DNA of 64,000 nucleotides from Pyrenopolyporus hunteri (GCA_902806595.1 CADCXC010000003.1:3472001-3536000), one strand, 5' to 3'; shown: positions 1 to 15,611, numbered from the stretch's first letter. Notes: generated from the letters alone by a model not told the origin. A program made the numbers and translations.

Positions 1-2866
1 CCCACCACTACCCACCATTACGTCTATGAGGGTGTGCCACTTGGGGGGGTGGGAGGGGCGTGGGGAAGTACGATACCCCCCGGACGCAGTAGCATGCATC
101 TGAACCCACCGTCAGGAGCCCTGGGCTAGAGAGAGAGAAGATCAGCCATGTGTTCCTGTTTTGTTAACAGCCTCTCGGAGCCCTGCACTGCCAGCTCGTT
201 GGTTGGGGGCCGGAGCCAGGGAAGTTGCCTCAGCGGAAGGTATCTAAGTTCTATCCGAAGGAGGACTATAGAATGGTTCTCTAAGAATTTTAGTATAAAC
301 AACTCGAAACGAGGGGGAGAGGCGCGATGCTTGCTCACATATCCCCTCCTGATTTGCCGTCCCAACTTCATTCTAGCTCTGCGGTACTACACCTACTCAT
401 ATACACAGGAGGCCCGGATTCGTCGAAGGGTCCTGCAACCGTATGCCATTTCTCTGCTCACCGTCTCTTGGAAGTACCGAGCGAGGCTTCATCGACTCAT
501 CCCTAATGGCTGCTAGATTTTCCACGCCATCCTTGGTTGGACAGAATTATGAGTTGTCCCTCAACGCCATCGAATTTCAAGGTCAAACAGGGGTGAGTGA
601 TTGGAACGGCTCTGTTGCCGACTCTGCCTGGGAAATGGGTTCACATATACTCCACAGCGGATGTGCTCGCATCGCATAGATGCAGGGTGATCTAGTTTCC
701 CATCCATTTGCATTGCATGACAGCAGCTAGCTAGTCGAGCAGGTTGGGTACCTCCGTAGCTCACTATACGCATAGTAGTATACGCCGATTGCTGATGCAC
801 GTAGCGTCGTCCCGAGACGGGGAAGAGGGAAAGAGAAAGAGAGGAAGAGGAAGAGGGAGAGAGAGAGAGGAGAGAGGAGAGACTCTGGGAGCCCAATTGA
901 CCGGTCGTACAAAGGAGCGAATTCCTGTCATTGGGCACTGATGCTAACCGAAAGAGAGAGGCCGAAGAGGGGGGTCGGGGGGATCGCGACCACGTTGACG
1001 GCCAGAAAGGAGACCGTATTCGGCCCTCCAGGCCGCACCGAGCTCCACCGTTCGTCGGCGATGGTGACAAGGAACTCGTCTCATGAGGTGGGTAAGATCC
1101 ACGTCATTTTCATGTCGAGAGTACTTCTGACTTACAGCACCACGTTCTTCATATGTCAGGTACATAATGCAACGCGCGTGGGCGGGATTCCGGGAACTGT
1201 GACGAGTAACGGAGACGGGTTACAAAATCTCTTTTCCGGGCTGGAATCGAGTTAGCCTCTTTGCGATTATGTAAGGCAAGACGAGGCAGGACGAGGCAGG
1301 ATGAGACAAGTTAAGACAAGATAAGAAGAAGATGTAAAAATATTGTTCTTCTCTCGAATTACCTAGTTGGTAAACTATAGGTGGACTAGAGGAATATAGT
1401 AAAAAAGCAAGTTCTAGAATATTGTGGGTAGTGTTTTTTTTCTTTTCCCTTTTTTTTGTTTCTTTCTTTTCCTTTTACATTGCCTTTTTCTTTTTTTTTT
1501 CTGGCGTCTAGTTCGACTTACATGGAAAAAAAACCAACTAGGTTGATTTACAAGGTATGTTAGCGTATTAGCTGAAAAGTTCGGGATCCTTTATTATAAC
1601 ACGGCTGTGCTAAGACTCTATAGCAGCAACTCGGACCACCTTTTCTTATTGTTCGGGTTGCCGCTATTGTACGGGGGCGCAAGATAAGATTGGACAACTC
1701 ATTGCTTAGTCCAACTACCTACAAGGTAGGCGTGTAATGAGATACCTACTACAATACAATACAATACAATACATCGCAATTTGTAAGTCGACTTTTAACC
1801 CCCCTTGCTCTCTTTCCGATCCTGTGTTTAAGCTAGGTGACTATAACATGCAAAGTATATGCTGCGTGCATGTGGGGTAAGCCTTGCTAAGAAACAGCTT
1901 AACTTAGGTGGACAGATTAATACGAGTACGCCCCTCACTAGAGAGGGGGTACGTATACGTGCATGGTACCTACTATGGTAGTTACAGGTACCTATGTCTG
2001 CTCTAGCGCTATACGTCTACAGATTGATTGATCCGTCACGCGTGATCCATACATGACATCCCGCGCTCTAAACAGCTCTGGAGAACTTATTCCGTAGATC
2101 TCCCGTCTGCCTCGCCTACCTTACCTTGCCTACCTCTACCTAGGTACCTTGCTTACCTTGCCTACTTCGGTACCTACCTGGGTACCTACATAGGTAGCTA
2201 CCACGACATGGTCCACCCGGAATTTAAAATATCACCTAGCGGGATGGACAAGAATTAATACTCTACTTAGAGCATCTCATCTGCCGCCTTGTACCTACAT
2301 AAGTTAAACGGATCTTGGGTCATCTGGTCCCGCTCTCGGGCGATACGTATTTCGCACAGCAAATGCGATCTTGATCTGGCATTGCAACGGGATAATCGGC
2401 CGCTGGGGTGTCCGGGCATAGCTAAGAAGTCCTATCCCACCGGGAAACGGTTCAAATGGTAAGCTGTGAAACTGGAGGGTGGGCAGGCTCGGGAGGCGAA
2501 AATAAGAATCGCATTGTTCTGGATCGGTGTATTAACGTCGTTACCGGCTTACTACCGGAGTGGTGCTTGAGCCAATGATACCGATTCTTTATTTTTTCTT
2601 AGTCGCTGTTCTCTTCCAACTTTATACGGAACATGTAATATATAAATTACCTACACACTCACCTCTGTGCTACGTCGTCGCCGCTTTATATTGGACAATG
2701 GGCAATTTTGATGCTTACGTAGGCCTACCTACCCCCCATACCCCCCTACCTCTTTACCCCCTACCCCTACTAAGGCACCTGGATATAGGGGTGCCTTAGG
2801 TATAGTCGGCCTGAGGTAATGCATGCATTGTAATCCATTCCAAGATGACGGTGGGCCATTTAACCT
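1..2866. other. Gene-poor left flank, no supported gene
   Basis: This is GC-balanced DNA with several overlapping open frames of 60-170 codons. They overlap on both strands, are arginine/serine-rich and match no domain I know, so I call none of them. It holds a polypurine tract, short tandem repeats (ACAAT units near 1750-1773, GACGAGGCAG-like units near 1280-1310), a pyrimidine-rich stretch near 1429-1500, and many TACC/GGTA words near 2115-2205. The last also recur at 31190-31270 and 41317-41335. Confidence 0.6.
819..892 (+). repeat. 74-bp uninterrupted polypurine tract
   Basis: Every base on the + strand from 819 to 892 is A or G, mainly GA, GGA and GAAA words. Such tracts can form triplex (H-DNA) structures and act as nucleosome-poor promoter elements. 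No gene start is recognisable next to it, so its role is unknown. Confidence 0.85.
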
Positions 2867-2915
2867 AAACCGTTAAACCGTTAAAACTCATGGTTTTATA
2901 GTTTGATTACATAAT
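2867..2915 (+). repeat. Left 49-bp terminal inverted repeat
   Basis: It begins AAACCGTTAAACCGTT and contains the core AAACTCATGGTTTTATA. It is the reverse complement of 31035-31083 at 46 of 49 positions. All three differences are transitions (T/C, G/A, C/T), as RIP would produce. It lies exactly where GC-balanced DNA turns AT-rich. Weaker matching (13 of 19) continues outward to a GGGCC word near 2853, so the true end may lie further out. I saw no clear target-site duplication. Confidence 0.85.
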
Positions 2916-5900
2916 AGGCCCGCATTATACATTATATTGTATTTTTAAACGTTAAATTTATTATAATTATAAGGTATTTTAAGGCATTTAATATATTATT
3001 TTATAATAAAATTATTATAATAAATTAATAAATTAATAAATTTAATTAAACGATTTATCGTTAATTAAAATAAATAATTTTAAATTTATTAAATATATAA
3101 TTATATATATATAAATTTTTACGACGATAAATAATTTATAAAATAATATAATAATAAAAGTTAAATATAAAAATAATTTTTTATATTATACGTTATATTT
3201 CGTATTTATACGCGTTTAAAAAATAAAATAAATATATTTTAATTAAAAATAAATATAAAGTTATAAAAAAAAAATATAAATATTCGTAATTAAAAAATAA
3301 AAAATATTTAAAAAAATAAAATTAATTAAAAAATAAATTAATAAATCTACGAAATAAATTTATTAATTATTTTTTATTTAATTATTTTAATTATTACGTT
3401 TAAAAATAAATTTATTTTCGTTATAAAAATAAAGGTTTATTTTCGATATAAAAAACATCGAAATTTAAATTAACTTTATAAATATTTATTTTCGTAACTT
3501 TTTATTTTATAATATTTTAATCGTTATTTTTTATATTAAAAATAAATAAAAACAATTTTAATTTTAAATTTTTTCGAATATTTTCGTTAATATCGTCGTT
3601 TAATTAATTAATATATTATACGAATCGAAATCGTTTAAATAATAAATTAATTAAAATATTTCCGTTATTATTTTTTAAAATATATAAATTATATAAATCA
3701 TTTTAATAAAATTTATAAAATTTAATATTAAATAAATTAACGAAATATACGTCGTTATTAACTTACTTCGTATAATTTAAATTTTTATAATTAATATTTT
3801 CTTCGAATATAATTCGAAAATATTTTTCGCTATTTTATAATATAATAAAAAATTCGATTCGTAGTTTAAAAAATTTATTTTTTACATCTTTTTATATAAA
3901 ATTTTATTTATATTTATCGATAAATTTCGATAAAAAAATAAAAAATTTAACATTTTTAATATTACGAAAAAATAATAACGTAACGTCGAAAAATAAAAAT
4001 TAAACGAATCGAATAAAAAAATACTTTATAAGGACGTATTAAAAAAAAAAATAATATATATTATTATATTAATTTATTATTTATAAAACAATATTATACG
4101 TTTTATCGAAGTAATGTAATATATACGTTTATAATTTAAATATATTTTTTATTTTAAATTTCGATTTTAAAATTAAAAATAAATTATTATAATTAAAAAA
4201 TCGATGGATATCGTAACGAAATAAAATAAAATTATAAATTTCGTATAAAATATTATTTTTTTCGATTATAATTACGTTTTTTACGTATTTTCGTATATTA
4301 TTTATTATAAATTATTTTTTAATATTAAACGAAATTATATAAATATAATTAAACTTAATTATATTTTTAATAATATAATAAAATTTAATATAAGTTTTAT
4401 AAGTTAAAATAATAATTAAAAATATAAATAAAAATTTTTAATTATTTATAACGTAATTAAATGTAAAAGTAATATTTAAAATAAAATAATTATTTATATT
4501 TAATCGATAAAATGTTTCGATTTATAACGTATATTATAATCGTAAAATAAATTTTATTTTATTTTTAAAAAATATTTATTTTTCGAAATTTAAAACGATA
4601 AAATATCTTTAATTTATAAATAAAATTATTAATTAATTTTAATTATATTATAATTTATAAAAATATAATTTATTATTTAATCGTTTAAATATATAAAAAT
4701 AATATCGTTTATTATTATTTAAAACTAAAAAAATATTATTATCGAATATTTTTATACGAAAATTACGATTAAATAATATAAATATTAAAAAAAAAAAATT
4801 ATTATCGTTTTTATTTTCGCGATTATTTTTTTTTTTATTTTCGTATTAAATATTTTTAACGACGATATAATATATATAATATATTATTATATAATGTAAT
4901 CTTCTATTATTAAATACGTGTAAATTAAATAATAAATAAAAATTAATAAAATATTTTAAATGATAAACATCGAAAATTCGAAAAAAATATTTATTATTTT
5001 TATATAATAAAATTTTAAATAATTTAAAATATCGAAATATTATATTAAAAATATACGAAATTTTCGAATTTAATAAAAAAAATTTAATAATTTATAATAT
5101 TAATTTTTTATTATAATTCGACGTTATTAATAAAAAAATAAAATTAAAAATACGAAAATAAAAACATTATTTAATATTCGTAATTTATATAATATAAATA
5201 TATAAAAAAAATACGAATACGTAATTTATAAATAACTTATAAAAAAATGTATATAATTTACGCTTCGATGTTAATTTCGTTAAATATTTAAATAACGTTT
5301 TTACGTATTATTTACGTAAATATCTTTTTTTTTTTTTTTTTTTTTATCGTATATTAATATAAAGTTTTAAATTTTATTAACTTTAATAATTCGATCGTTT
5401 ATATAATTTAAATCATTCGAAATAATATTCGTTTTTATTTACTATCTTAATTATTTTAAAATATATTAACCGTTTTTAAAATTTTTTACGTTAAATAACG
5501 ACGATATTAATTATAATTTAAATTATTACGTTTATTATATTTTAATCGATAACGTTTAAATTATTAAAAACGATATAAACTATTTTTACCTTAATTTTTT
5601 TAATTAATTTAATGGTTTACGATTTATATAATCGATTAATAATATTTTACGTAACGAAAAATATTAACTTTATATTTTTCGATTTTTCGAAAATTTTATA
5701 AATATATTATAATTAAATTATTCGATTTAATATTAATTAATTATTAAATATTTTATCCTATAATTTTTAATTTCGATTATTAATTATTTTTTTATAATAA
5801 TTTACTTTTATTTTAACGTAATTTCGATATTTTATACGTTTTCGACGATAAAATTAAATATTTAAAAATTAAAAAATAAAAATATATAATATTTTATAAC

Positions 5901-6819
5901 GAATATTATCGAATTACGTAATCGTATTACGGTTACGAATAAATTTATATAATTTTTAAAAAGTAAAAATTTTAATTTTTTTATAATAAAATAAATATTT
6001 ACGATTAAAAAACCCTTCTATTTATAAATAATATTAAAAATATTTTTTTTTTATATATCGATGTTTATAAAATATTTAATCGAAAAAAACTTATATCGAT
6101 ATTTAAGTTAAAAAATAATAACTATATGTTAATTTTTTATATATTTTATTCGTTTTAATCGTTATACGAATAAAAAACTTTATTTTATAATAAGGAATTT
6201 TATTAATTTTACGGGGTAAATTTTAAATATTTATTCGTTCGATTTACGTAGATAATTTTCGATAATATAATTATACGATTTTTCGAAACTTCGAAAGTAA
6301 ATCGATTCGTTTTTTTCGTTTTCGAAAATATTATTAATGGTAATATTACGGTATTTTTTAAAAATATAACGATATCGTTCGTTTTATAAATACTTTAATT
6401 ATTTAAAAATAAATTATTTACTTCGAATAAATATTTTCGCTTTTAAACCTATAATAATAATAACGACGATAATTTTAATAATTATAAAAATAAATTATAT
6501 TAATATTATTTCGTTAATAAAAAAATTATAATATATTAAAATAATAAAAATAATAATTTATTTAACGATAATAATAATAAATTTAAAAAAAATCGTTTTA
6601 CGATTAAAAATAAAATACCTCGATTATTTAAATCGATTAATAATACCTTAAATAATAATATATATAATAATACGAATAATAAAAATAACGTTAAATTAAA
6701 TATTTATAATATAAATTCGAAATAAATTATTTCTTTTAAATATATAAAATAATATTAATATAATATTAATAAAAAAAATAAATATAATAATAATAATTAT
6801 AATAATTTTTTAATATATA

Positions 6820-6982
6820 TTACGATTCGATACGATAACTTACTTCTATTAAATAATCGATATCGAAGTTTCGAATAATTTCGCCGTTATTAACGTTTTT
6901 ATATATATTTTTTTTTTTTTTTTTCTTTTTTATAATATTAATAAAATTTTATCTTAATTTTTAATATTACGCGTCGTATTAA
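6820..6982 (+). repeat. LTR-like repeat, copy A
   Basis: It starts near ATTCGATACGATAA and runs through a run of T and TAATATTAATAAAATTT to ACGCGTCGTATTA. The same blocks occur in the same order at 24258-24437 and, inverted, at 25311-25495, with a partial copy at 15612-15748. About 165-185 bp long, with a TATATAAAA word before the T run in the other copies, the family resembles a short LTR after RIP. LTR identity is inferred from this layout; no primer-binding site could be read. Confidence 0.6.
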
Positions 6983-9900
6983 TAAATATATATAATATAT
7001 TTAAATTTTACTTCGTTTATTTTTATTTTTATAAATAATTTTAACGTTAAATAATATTTTATAATAATTTACTTTTTAAATAACTTTCGAAAATAATTTA
7101 TATATTAAATATTATTTAATTAATTTTACGGTTTATTATAAATGTTTATTACGATATTATATAATTATTTAACGTTATTTATTAACCGGTAGTAAAATAC
7201 GAGACGATTTCGCCGTTCGTTACACGTATATAAAATTATAATTTAAAAAGTCGTAATTATTTAACGAAATTAAACGACTAATAATAAAAAAAAAAATATT
7301 TATAAATTATAACTTATTTATCTCTTATTTCCTTTATTAAATTAAAGTAAAATAAAATAATAATTATTTATAAATATTAATAATTCGATAAAAAAAAATC
7401 TTAATAAAAGTCGATTATTTTAAATATTATATACATCTATTTTAAACTACGATACGTATTCGTTTTCGTATAATTATACTTTTTACTAAGTAATTTTTAA
7501 TTCGTTAATATTTTATTATAATTAATTCGAATTATATTTAATTTCGTTTAATTCGTTTTAATATTAAATCATTTTTTTATAAGGTATTTCGTTTAATATT
7601 AATAATAATTATTTACTTTCGATAATATAATATTTTAAATAATCTTTTAAAATATAATAATTTTTTTTATATAAATTTAATGGATTATATTAAATAAAAT
7701 TTAAAGGGTATCGTATAAATTATTCGTTATAAAATTATTATATCTTCGAAATTAAAAAATTATCGAAATTATATTTTTTTAATAATTTTTATAATTTTTA
7801 TATTAATCGTATTAAATCGAAATTCGTTTTATTAATTATATTTATAATAAAATTAATTGTATCGTTATTTACGTTAAACTATATATAATAAATATAATTA
7901 ATTTTTCGATAATTTTTTCTCGATATAAACGTAATATAATAATTATTTTATTATTCGATAAATTTAATATATTTTTATTTTAAAATATTATTATAAATAA
8001 TATAAAATGTTATTTAATTAACGATATTATCGTAATTAAATATATTATTATTTATTAAAAACTTAAAATATATTTATAAATATTAAATTAATTTTCGTAT
8101 TAAAATTATTAAAATATTTTATAAAAATTTATAATTTAATGTTTTATTACGTTTTTAAATAATTATATTTATTATTATTCGATTTTTTTATTTTACTTAT
8201 TAAAACTTTATTTATAAAACTCGAAAATTCGATAACTTTATTACTAAACCGTTTTATTTCTATTCGAATTAATTATAACTACTTTTAATTTATTATATAT
8301 AATTAATATAAATTATATAAATGTTATAAAAAGTATTTTAACGCTATAATTCGTTCGAATTAACTATAATCGAAACTTTAATTTAATTATAAAAAAAAAT
8401 ATTAATTTAATATATTTACAAATAAAAAAATAAATCTATTAACGTTACACTATAATATCATATAAAAATATATATTAATATTAATATAAATCTTAAATTC
8501 GACGAAGCGAAGTTTTTAATATTTATTTATAAATTATATATAATTAAAATTCGAAACCGTAAATATTCGTTTTTTTATTATTTTTTTAAATCGTTTTTTT
8601 TCGAAACGTTATTATACGATTTTTAGATATTATTTTTTATAAATATTATAAGTTAAGTTACGAGTAATATTTAACTTTAAATATTTTCGAATAATTTCTT
8701 AAATTTAATTTTTATTTAAATTTTCGAATAAATTCGATATTTATTAATAATTATTAAAAAATTTATATAATCGATTTTTAATATATTATTATTCGTTTAA
8801 ATTATTAATTTTTCGAATTATATTATTTTTAAAGTAAATTTAGATTAAAAGCGGTAAATTAATTTTAATATTTTAAATATATTATAAATAATTTAAAATT
8901 TTTTTATTACGTATATTTCGATGGTATATAAATTCGCGTATATATTTTACGAATTTTTTAATATAAGTAATTTATTTATAACGAAAATACCCTTATTATT
9001 ATAATTTTCGTTCGAAAAATCGTAACGATACATTAATTTTAAATCGTTTTTTCTTTAAATATTCGATAATTTAAAAATATAATAATTTTATTTAAAAAAA
9101 TCGAAATATTTTTATTTTAATGTTATCGATATTATACTCCTTTTAATAAATATTTCATTCGAATAAATATCGTTAAAATATTCGATAGTTAACTTTAAAA
9201 TTATATTCGTTTCGAAGTTTATAAAAAATTTATATTTATAAGATTTTATTATTTAAATATTAATTAACGATTAAATTTTTATATAATTTTAAATTTATTT
9301 TAAATCGTAATATATTAATTTTATTAATTTAAATATACGATTATCGAAAAAAAATAAAAATAAACGAAGAAAATAATTATAATAAAAAATTATAAATTAA
9401 AATATAAAATTTTTCGTAATATTAATTAATATAAATAATATAAAGTAATATAATTTATATCGATAAAAAATTAAAAAAAGTTCGATAATCGATTATACGA
9501 AATTATTTATAAATCGCTCGTTTAATTACGAAATTATATTTATTTAAACTTATAATAATAAAATTTATATATAATATAAAAAAAGACATTTTTTACGAAT
9601 ATTATCTAAATTTATTACGGGATTTTAACGTAGTTTTAATTTAAAAATTTAAAATTAAATTATTTTAATTTATACGTATCGATAATTAAATATTTTAAAA
9701 TATAAATTAAAATTATTATTAAAAAATTAAATTACTTATTTTTTATAAAAAAAGTATTTTTAATGTATATTAATTAAAATAAATAAATTTAAAATATTTA
9801 ATTTTTTATAAATTATTAATTTAAATATATAATAAGGAAAGTATTTTTATTTACGATTAAAAAGTAATTATTAAAAATTATTAATAAAATATTTTTATTA

Positions 9901-12768
9901 ACGCGTAATAAAATATATAATAAAACTTTTTAATTTTTATTAATAAAGTTCGATATTTTTTTTTAACGCGTAATAAAATTTTTTTTAATAAATATTTCGA
10001 TTTCGAATTAATATTTTATATTAATATTAATAATCGAATTTTAATTATTAATAATTAAATAAAATTTTAATTATCGATAGTAATTTTATTTAATTTTTAA
10101 AAGCGTTACGCGATATTATAAAATTTTCGATAATAATAAGTGGATTTTTATATTTAATCGAAATATCGAAACGTTCGAAATAACCGTTATTATATATAAT
10201 AGTAATTAATTCGAAAAAAAAATCGGGGAAACGAAATTATTTATCGTTTTATTTTACGATAATATCGTATTTAATATTAAAATAATTTATATAACGTATT
10301 TAAATATTTAAATAGTAATTAATATCGTAAATTAATTTATTTAACGTTCGATATTTTTAAATTTTTAATATAATTATTAAATCGATAAATATTATTTATA
10401 CTTTAATAATAATTAATTTCGACGTATATAAAAAAAATATAAAATAAGTATTATTAAAAATATATAATAAAAAAAAAAATTTATTTTATAAAAAAATCAT
10501 TCGATTTTTTAACGATAATTACCGTTAACGATGTTTTATTTACTTTCTTTTTTTCCATTAATTTATTGTTAACGAATAAAAAAAAAAATACGAAAAATTT
10601 AAAAAATTATTAAATTTTTCGAATTTGTTAAATCCGTTAAATTCGTTATTTTTTCATTAATTTATTACTTTTTTAAGTTTAAATTTTACTATTATTTATA
10701 CGTATCGGTTTAGATTTAATATTAAATTTTATTATATATAATTTTAAATTAATTTTATTACGAATAAAAAAGTTAAATATAATTTAGTTATATTAAATAA
10801 TTTTTTTTTATTTAATATCGAAACGATTATTATAAATATATTAAAAGGGTATAATAATATACAAAAAAAACGTTTATTATAAAACGAATAAAGAAATTTA
10901 CTTTAAACGAAACGATATAATAATTAAATTACGAATTAAATTATTTTTTTATTAATATTACGTTAATAATATCGAAAAAAAAATAACGTTTATTTTAATT
11001 TACGCGACGAAAATTTATATATTTATTAAAAACTTTATTTAATATTATATTAATATATATCGATATAAAATAAATAAACGTTATAATTTTTTACTTTAAG
11101 TTTTTTCGTTTTTTATACGATTAATTTATAAATAATATAATTTATAAATTTAACTTTAATAAACGGAAATTTTATAAATAAATTAAAGATATAAAATTTA
11201 TTTCGAAGGTAATTTTATCGTAATTTAATAAAATTATTTTATTATAATTAAAAAATTATAAAAAAATAAAAATAAATTATTTATTAAATTTAAAAATAAA
11301 CTTTTAAAAAATCTTAAAAAACGTTATTATATATATATTATTTACGGTTTATATAATTATATATTAAAATTATATAAAATTTTTTTCTTAAAAGTATAAT
11401 ATTAACGATTTATTATTTTTTTTTTATTCGTTTATATTTACGTAAAAAATCGTAATTTAAAACGGAAATTCGAACGATAATTTATTTCTTAATAATTTAA
11501 AATTTCCGTTATTATAATCGAATTTCGATCTATATTTTATTTCGTTATCGCCGTTCGATAAATTACGAAAAACGATTTCTTCGAATTAAAATAAAAAATC
11601 GTTTTAAATTCGTTTTTAAGTATATAATAAAACGGTAAAAATTAATTAATTTTTTAAAATTAATTAAAAAAATCGTTAATATTTAATAAAAAATAGCCGA
11701 ATTTATTATACGTATTAATATTTTATCGATACGAGTTTTTATCGATTTTATATCCGACGATAATAACCTTTTAAATATTATAATCGTCGTCGAAAAAAAA
11801 AAGTAATTTTTTTTATCGCGAAAATTAAAAAAATTAAAATAAAACGAAATAATTATATTAATATAACGAGTAAAATAAATTATAAATTTCGATGAAAATT
11901 TATTTATAACAATTAATATTATATCGATTAAAAAAATTCCCGTATTTTATAATTATTAAATTATTATTAAACGGATTATTTAAATAAAAAAGTCGAATAT
12001 ATTATTTTTAAACGAAAAATCGGGAAAATTTATACGAAATATTATAATTATCGTCGATAAAAAACGATTTAATAATTTTTTATAAAATTTAAAATCGTTT
12101 ATTATATTAAAAAAATTAAATCTTCGTATTAAATTATCGTTAATTAATAAAAAATCGTATTTATTTATTAATATCGACGTAAATTTTATTATCGTTTTAA
12201 ATTTTTATAATCGCAACCGTTTTAATAAAGTATTTATTAATAAATTTTTTATATTTTTATTTATATATTTTTTACGATAATATAATACGTTTATTAAAAA
12301 ATATAAAATTATATAATCGTTAATTAAATCTATTAAATTTATAAATTATAATTTTCGATTAATCGATATCGATAAAAGTTTTAATAATAATTTATAAAAA
12401 AGTTAAAATTAATTAATTTCGTAATTTATTTAAAAAATATTAAATAATAAATATAATATTTATCGACGGGTATTATTATTTAAATTTAAATATTATAAAA
12501 AATTTATATGCGAAAAATTTTTATAAATTTATTAAAATTAAATAAATTAAATTAAAATAATTTATCGATATAATTATAATTATAATATGTTATTTTAATC
12601 GATGTTTATAGATGTATATTTATATTTTTTCAATTTTTTTTTTCGTTTTTTTTTTAAAATATATAAATTTATTAAATTAAATATTTAAATAAATATATAA
12701 TTTTTATTTATAATTTTAATATTTAAATATTTATAAAAAAATATAATTTTAATATAACACGATTATTC

Positions 12769-12769
<1 letters not shown>

Positions 12770-12813
<44 letters not shown>
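12770..12813 (+). repeat. (TTA)n microsatellite
   Basis: About 14.7 perfect TTA units in a row inside the AT-rich block. A perfect array suggests it arose or re-expanded after most of the mutational decay around it. Confidence 0.95.
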
Positions 12814-13259
12814 TTATATATTCGTTTTTTATTACGTCGTCGATTATTTAACGCCGTTAAAACATCGTATAATATTACGATATAAACTTTATTTTCGTAA
12901 TTAAATAAATATAAATAAAATTTTAAATCGAATTTATATAAATATTTATTTATTTAATAAATTTATTTAAATTTTAATTAAAATTTATTTTTTATTTTAA
13001 AATAAAAATTTAATATTTAAAATTAAAAAAAAAAATAAAATAATTAATAAAAATAAAAAACGATTAATAAAATCGATTCGAATTATAATTAATTTAAACT
13101 TTTTAATATAATTTAATATATTTTATTTTAAAAATTAAAATATATTTTTTAAAATAAATTTAATTTTTATAACTATTATTTTAATTATAACTTTTATTAC
13201 GATTTATATTATAATTTAACTTTTTATAATTTCTTTTATTTAATAATTTTTATTATATA

Positions 13260-13533
13260 TATCGACCATTATATTAATTACCATATTAATTATTATACCG
13301 ATTATTATATTTACCACTATATCAACTACCGCTATATTAACCACCGCTATATTAACCACCGCTATATCGATTACTACTACATCAACTACTATTACATCGA
13401 TTATTACCATATCGACTACCACTACATTAACGCCATTATATCGACCGTTACTATACCTATTATTATACCTATTACTACACTTATTATTACTATATCGATT
13501 ACTATATTTATTACTATATTTATTATCATATAA
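13260..13533. repeat. 15-bp minisatellite that escaped C-to-T decay
   Basis: It consists of degenerate 15-bp units such as AACCACCGCTATATT and AACTACTATTACATC. The array keeps many CC, CA and CT dinucleotides that are almost absent nearby. Read on the minus strand it gives a 60-codon frame of five-residue repeats (VVNIA, VVDIV-like); the + strand gives Thr-rich repeats. I regard the frame as a by-product of the 15-bp period rather than a gene. Confidence 0.85.
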
Positions 13534-15611
13534 ATATTTTATATCTTTCGAATAAATTTTTATTTATTTTTTATAACTTTTTTTTAACGGTAAATTAAAA
13601 AATAAAAAGTTAATTATTTAAAAATATATTATTTATAAATTAAACGACGATATAATATTAATTATATAATACGGTTATAACTAAAAAAATTTTCCCGTTC
13701 GTATATTTAAATAATTTTAATTTTATTAATATTATATTCGTTTATTTAAATAATTAAAATAATTAACATTATTAATTAAAATAAATATATTTTTATTATA
13801 TTTAATTTATACGTTATCGAAAAATATTTATTAAAATTAAATTTATAATAATAACTTTTAATAATAATTTTATTAATTATATTTTATTATAAACGATTAA
13901 TAAAATTAATTAAAAATCGAATTATTACGATAAATTTATTAACGTAAATAATAAAAATTAAAATAAATTAAAAAAATATTTTTTATTATTTTTAATTATA
14001 ATAAATTTTAAAGTTAATTAATTCGTTAATTTATCGATTTTTTTTATTTTTACGTTCGATTAAAACCTCGACGATATAAATAATAATTAACGATTAAATC
14101 TAAAATTTAAAATAATAAAAAATAATAAAAATATAAACTTTTTTTTCGAAATAAACGAATTAATAACGTTAATAATAATCGTTATTTTTTTTAATTTAAT
14201 ATTCGAAGTATTTATATTATAAATCACTTCGAAAATTTATTATATCGATTATTTAAATAATTTTAACGGCGATAAAAATTTACGTATAAAAATAAACGAT
14301 AAAATTATATTATAATAACGATAAAATCGTATACGCTTTAAAAAAAAATTATAAAAATTAAAACTATTATTAAAATTTATCGCGAATAACTTTATTATTA
14401 ATCGTAATAATTTTCTATTATAAATATATAAAAATAATTACTTAATTTTTTTTAAATTTTTCGATTTATTTTTTATTTAAAAATATTAATAAAAATACGG
14501 GTATATTTTTTATTATTATAATATATTTAAAACGGGGACGTTCGATTATATAAACGTAAATATAAATATTACGACGAAAAAATTTATAACTATTAAAAAA
14601 ATTCGCATTAAAATATTTTATAATATAAAAACCGTAAAAAAAAAATACCGTATTAATATACATTTATAATAAACGATTCGACGCTTTAAATAATTACGAA
14701 ACCGAAGGAATTAATTGTTTAAAATTTAATAATAAATACGATATTACTTTTTATTATTTATTAACGTATAATGTCGTTATATAAATATCGACTTATCGAA
14801 GTTTAATAACGTAATCGATAATTTTACGTTTATCGCGTCGTTAATTAAAAGTAATATATATAATTTTTTAAGGAATAAAAAACGTTTAAATAATAAAAAA
14901 TAACGTAAATAATTTTTTTACGACGTAATTAAAAGTTTAAATTTTCTTTATAAAAATAACGTTATATATTACGATATTATAATTTTTAATATTTTTATAA
15001 CTCGAAACGATAATATTTTTTTTTTTTAAATAATATTAATCGATAATTTTAATAAAATTATTATAAAAAAAAAAAATAAATAAACTAAAATTAATTTTTA
15101 TATTACCTTCGCTTTCGAAATTATTAAATATAAAAATTTAAATTATATTAACGCGATTAACGTATAAATTTTTACGATAACGTATATCGATATTTTTTTT
15201 CGAAATATTTTATCGATTAATTAAATAAACGAAAAGTCGTATAAAAAATTAATAAATAATTTTAAACGTAAAAAAAACGAAAAATTTATAATATCGATTA
15301 AATATCGTATATTATAAAAAATGTTATATTAAAATTTTATAAATAAATTTACGATAAAATAAATTATAATCGATTCGTTTTAAACGATCGATTTTTAATT
15401 TACGAAAAAAACGACGTAATTAAATTTACGAATTTTTAAATTAAAATTTTATTTATAATATATTAAAAATTTAAATTTATTATTAAATATACGTAAATTT
15501 TTTAATGTTTTAAAAAATAATTATTTTAATATATTAATTTAATACTTTTTTAAAAATATCGCAATTTAATAATCGTTCGTATAAAATAAATAATAAATAT
15601 TAAACGTAATA

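Noticed and set aside
126..1255. Overlapping open frames of 60-169 codons on both strands
   Set aside because: They are low-complexity (Arg/Ser/Leu), partly created by the polypurine tract, overlap each other in opposite directions and match no family.
2877..2884. TTAA target site as in piggyBac
   Set aside because: TTAA flanks the AACTCATGG core at both ends, but the inverted similarity continues beyond it, so TTAA is inside the repeat rather than a target duplication.
13240..13422. 60-codon minus-strand frame with VVNIA-like repeats
   Set aside because: It follows directly from the 15-bp minisatellite period, which keeps a frame open without coding.
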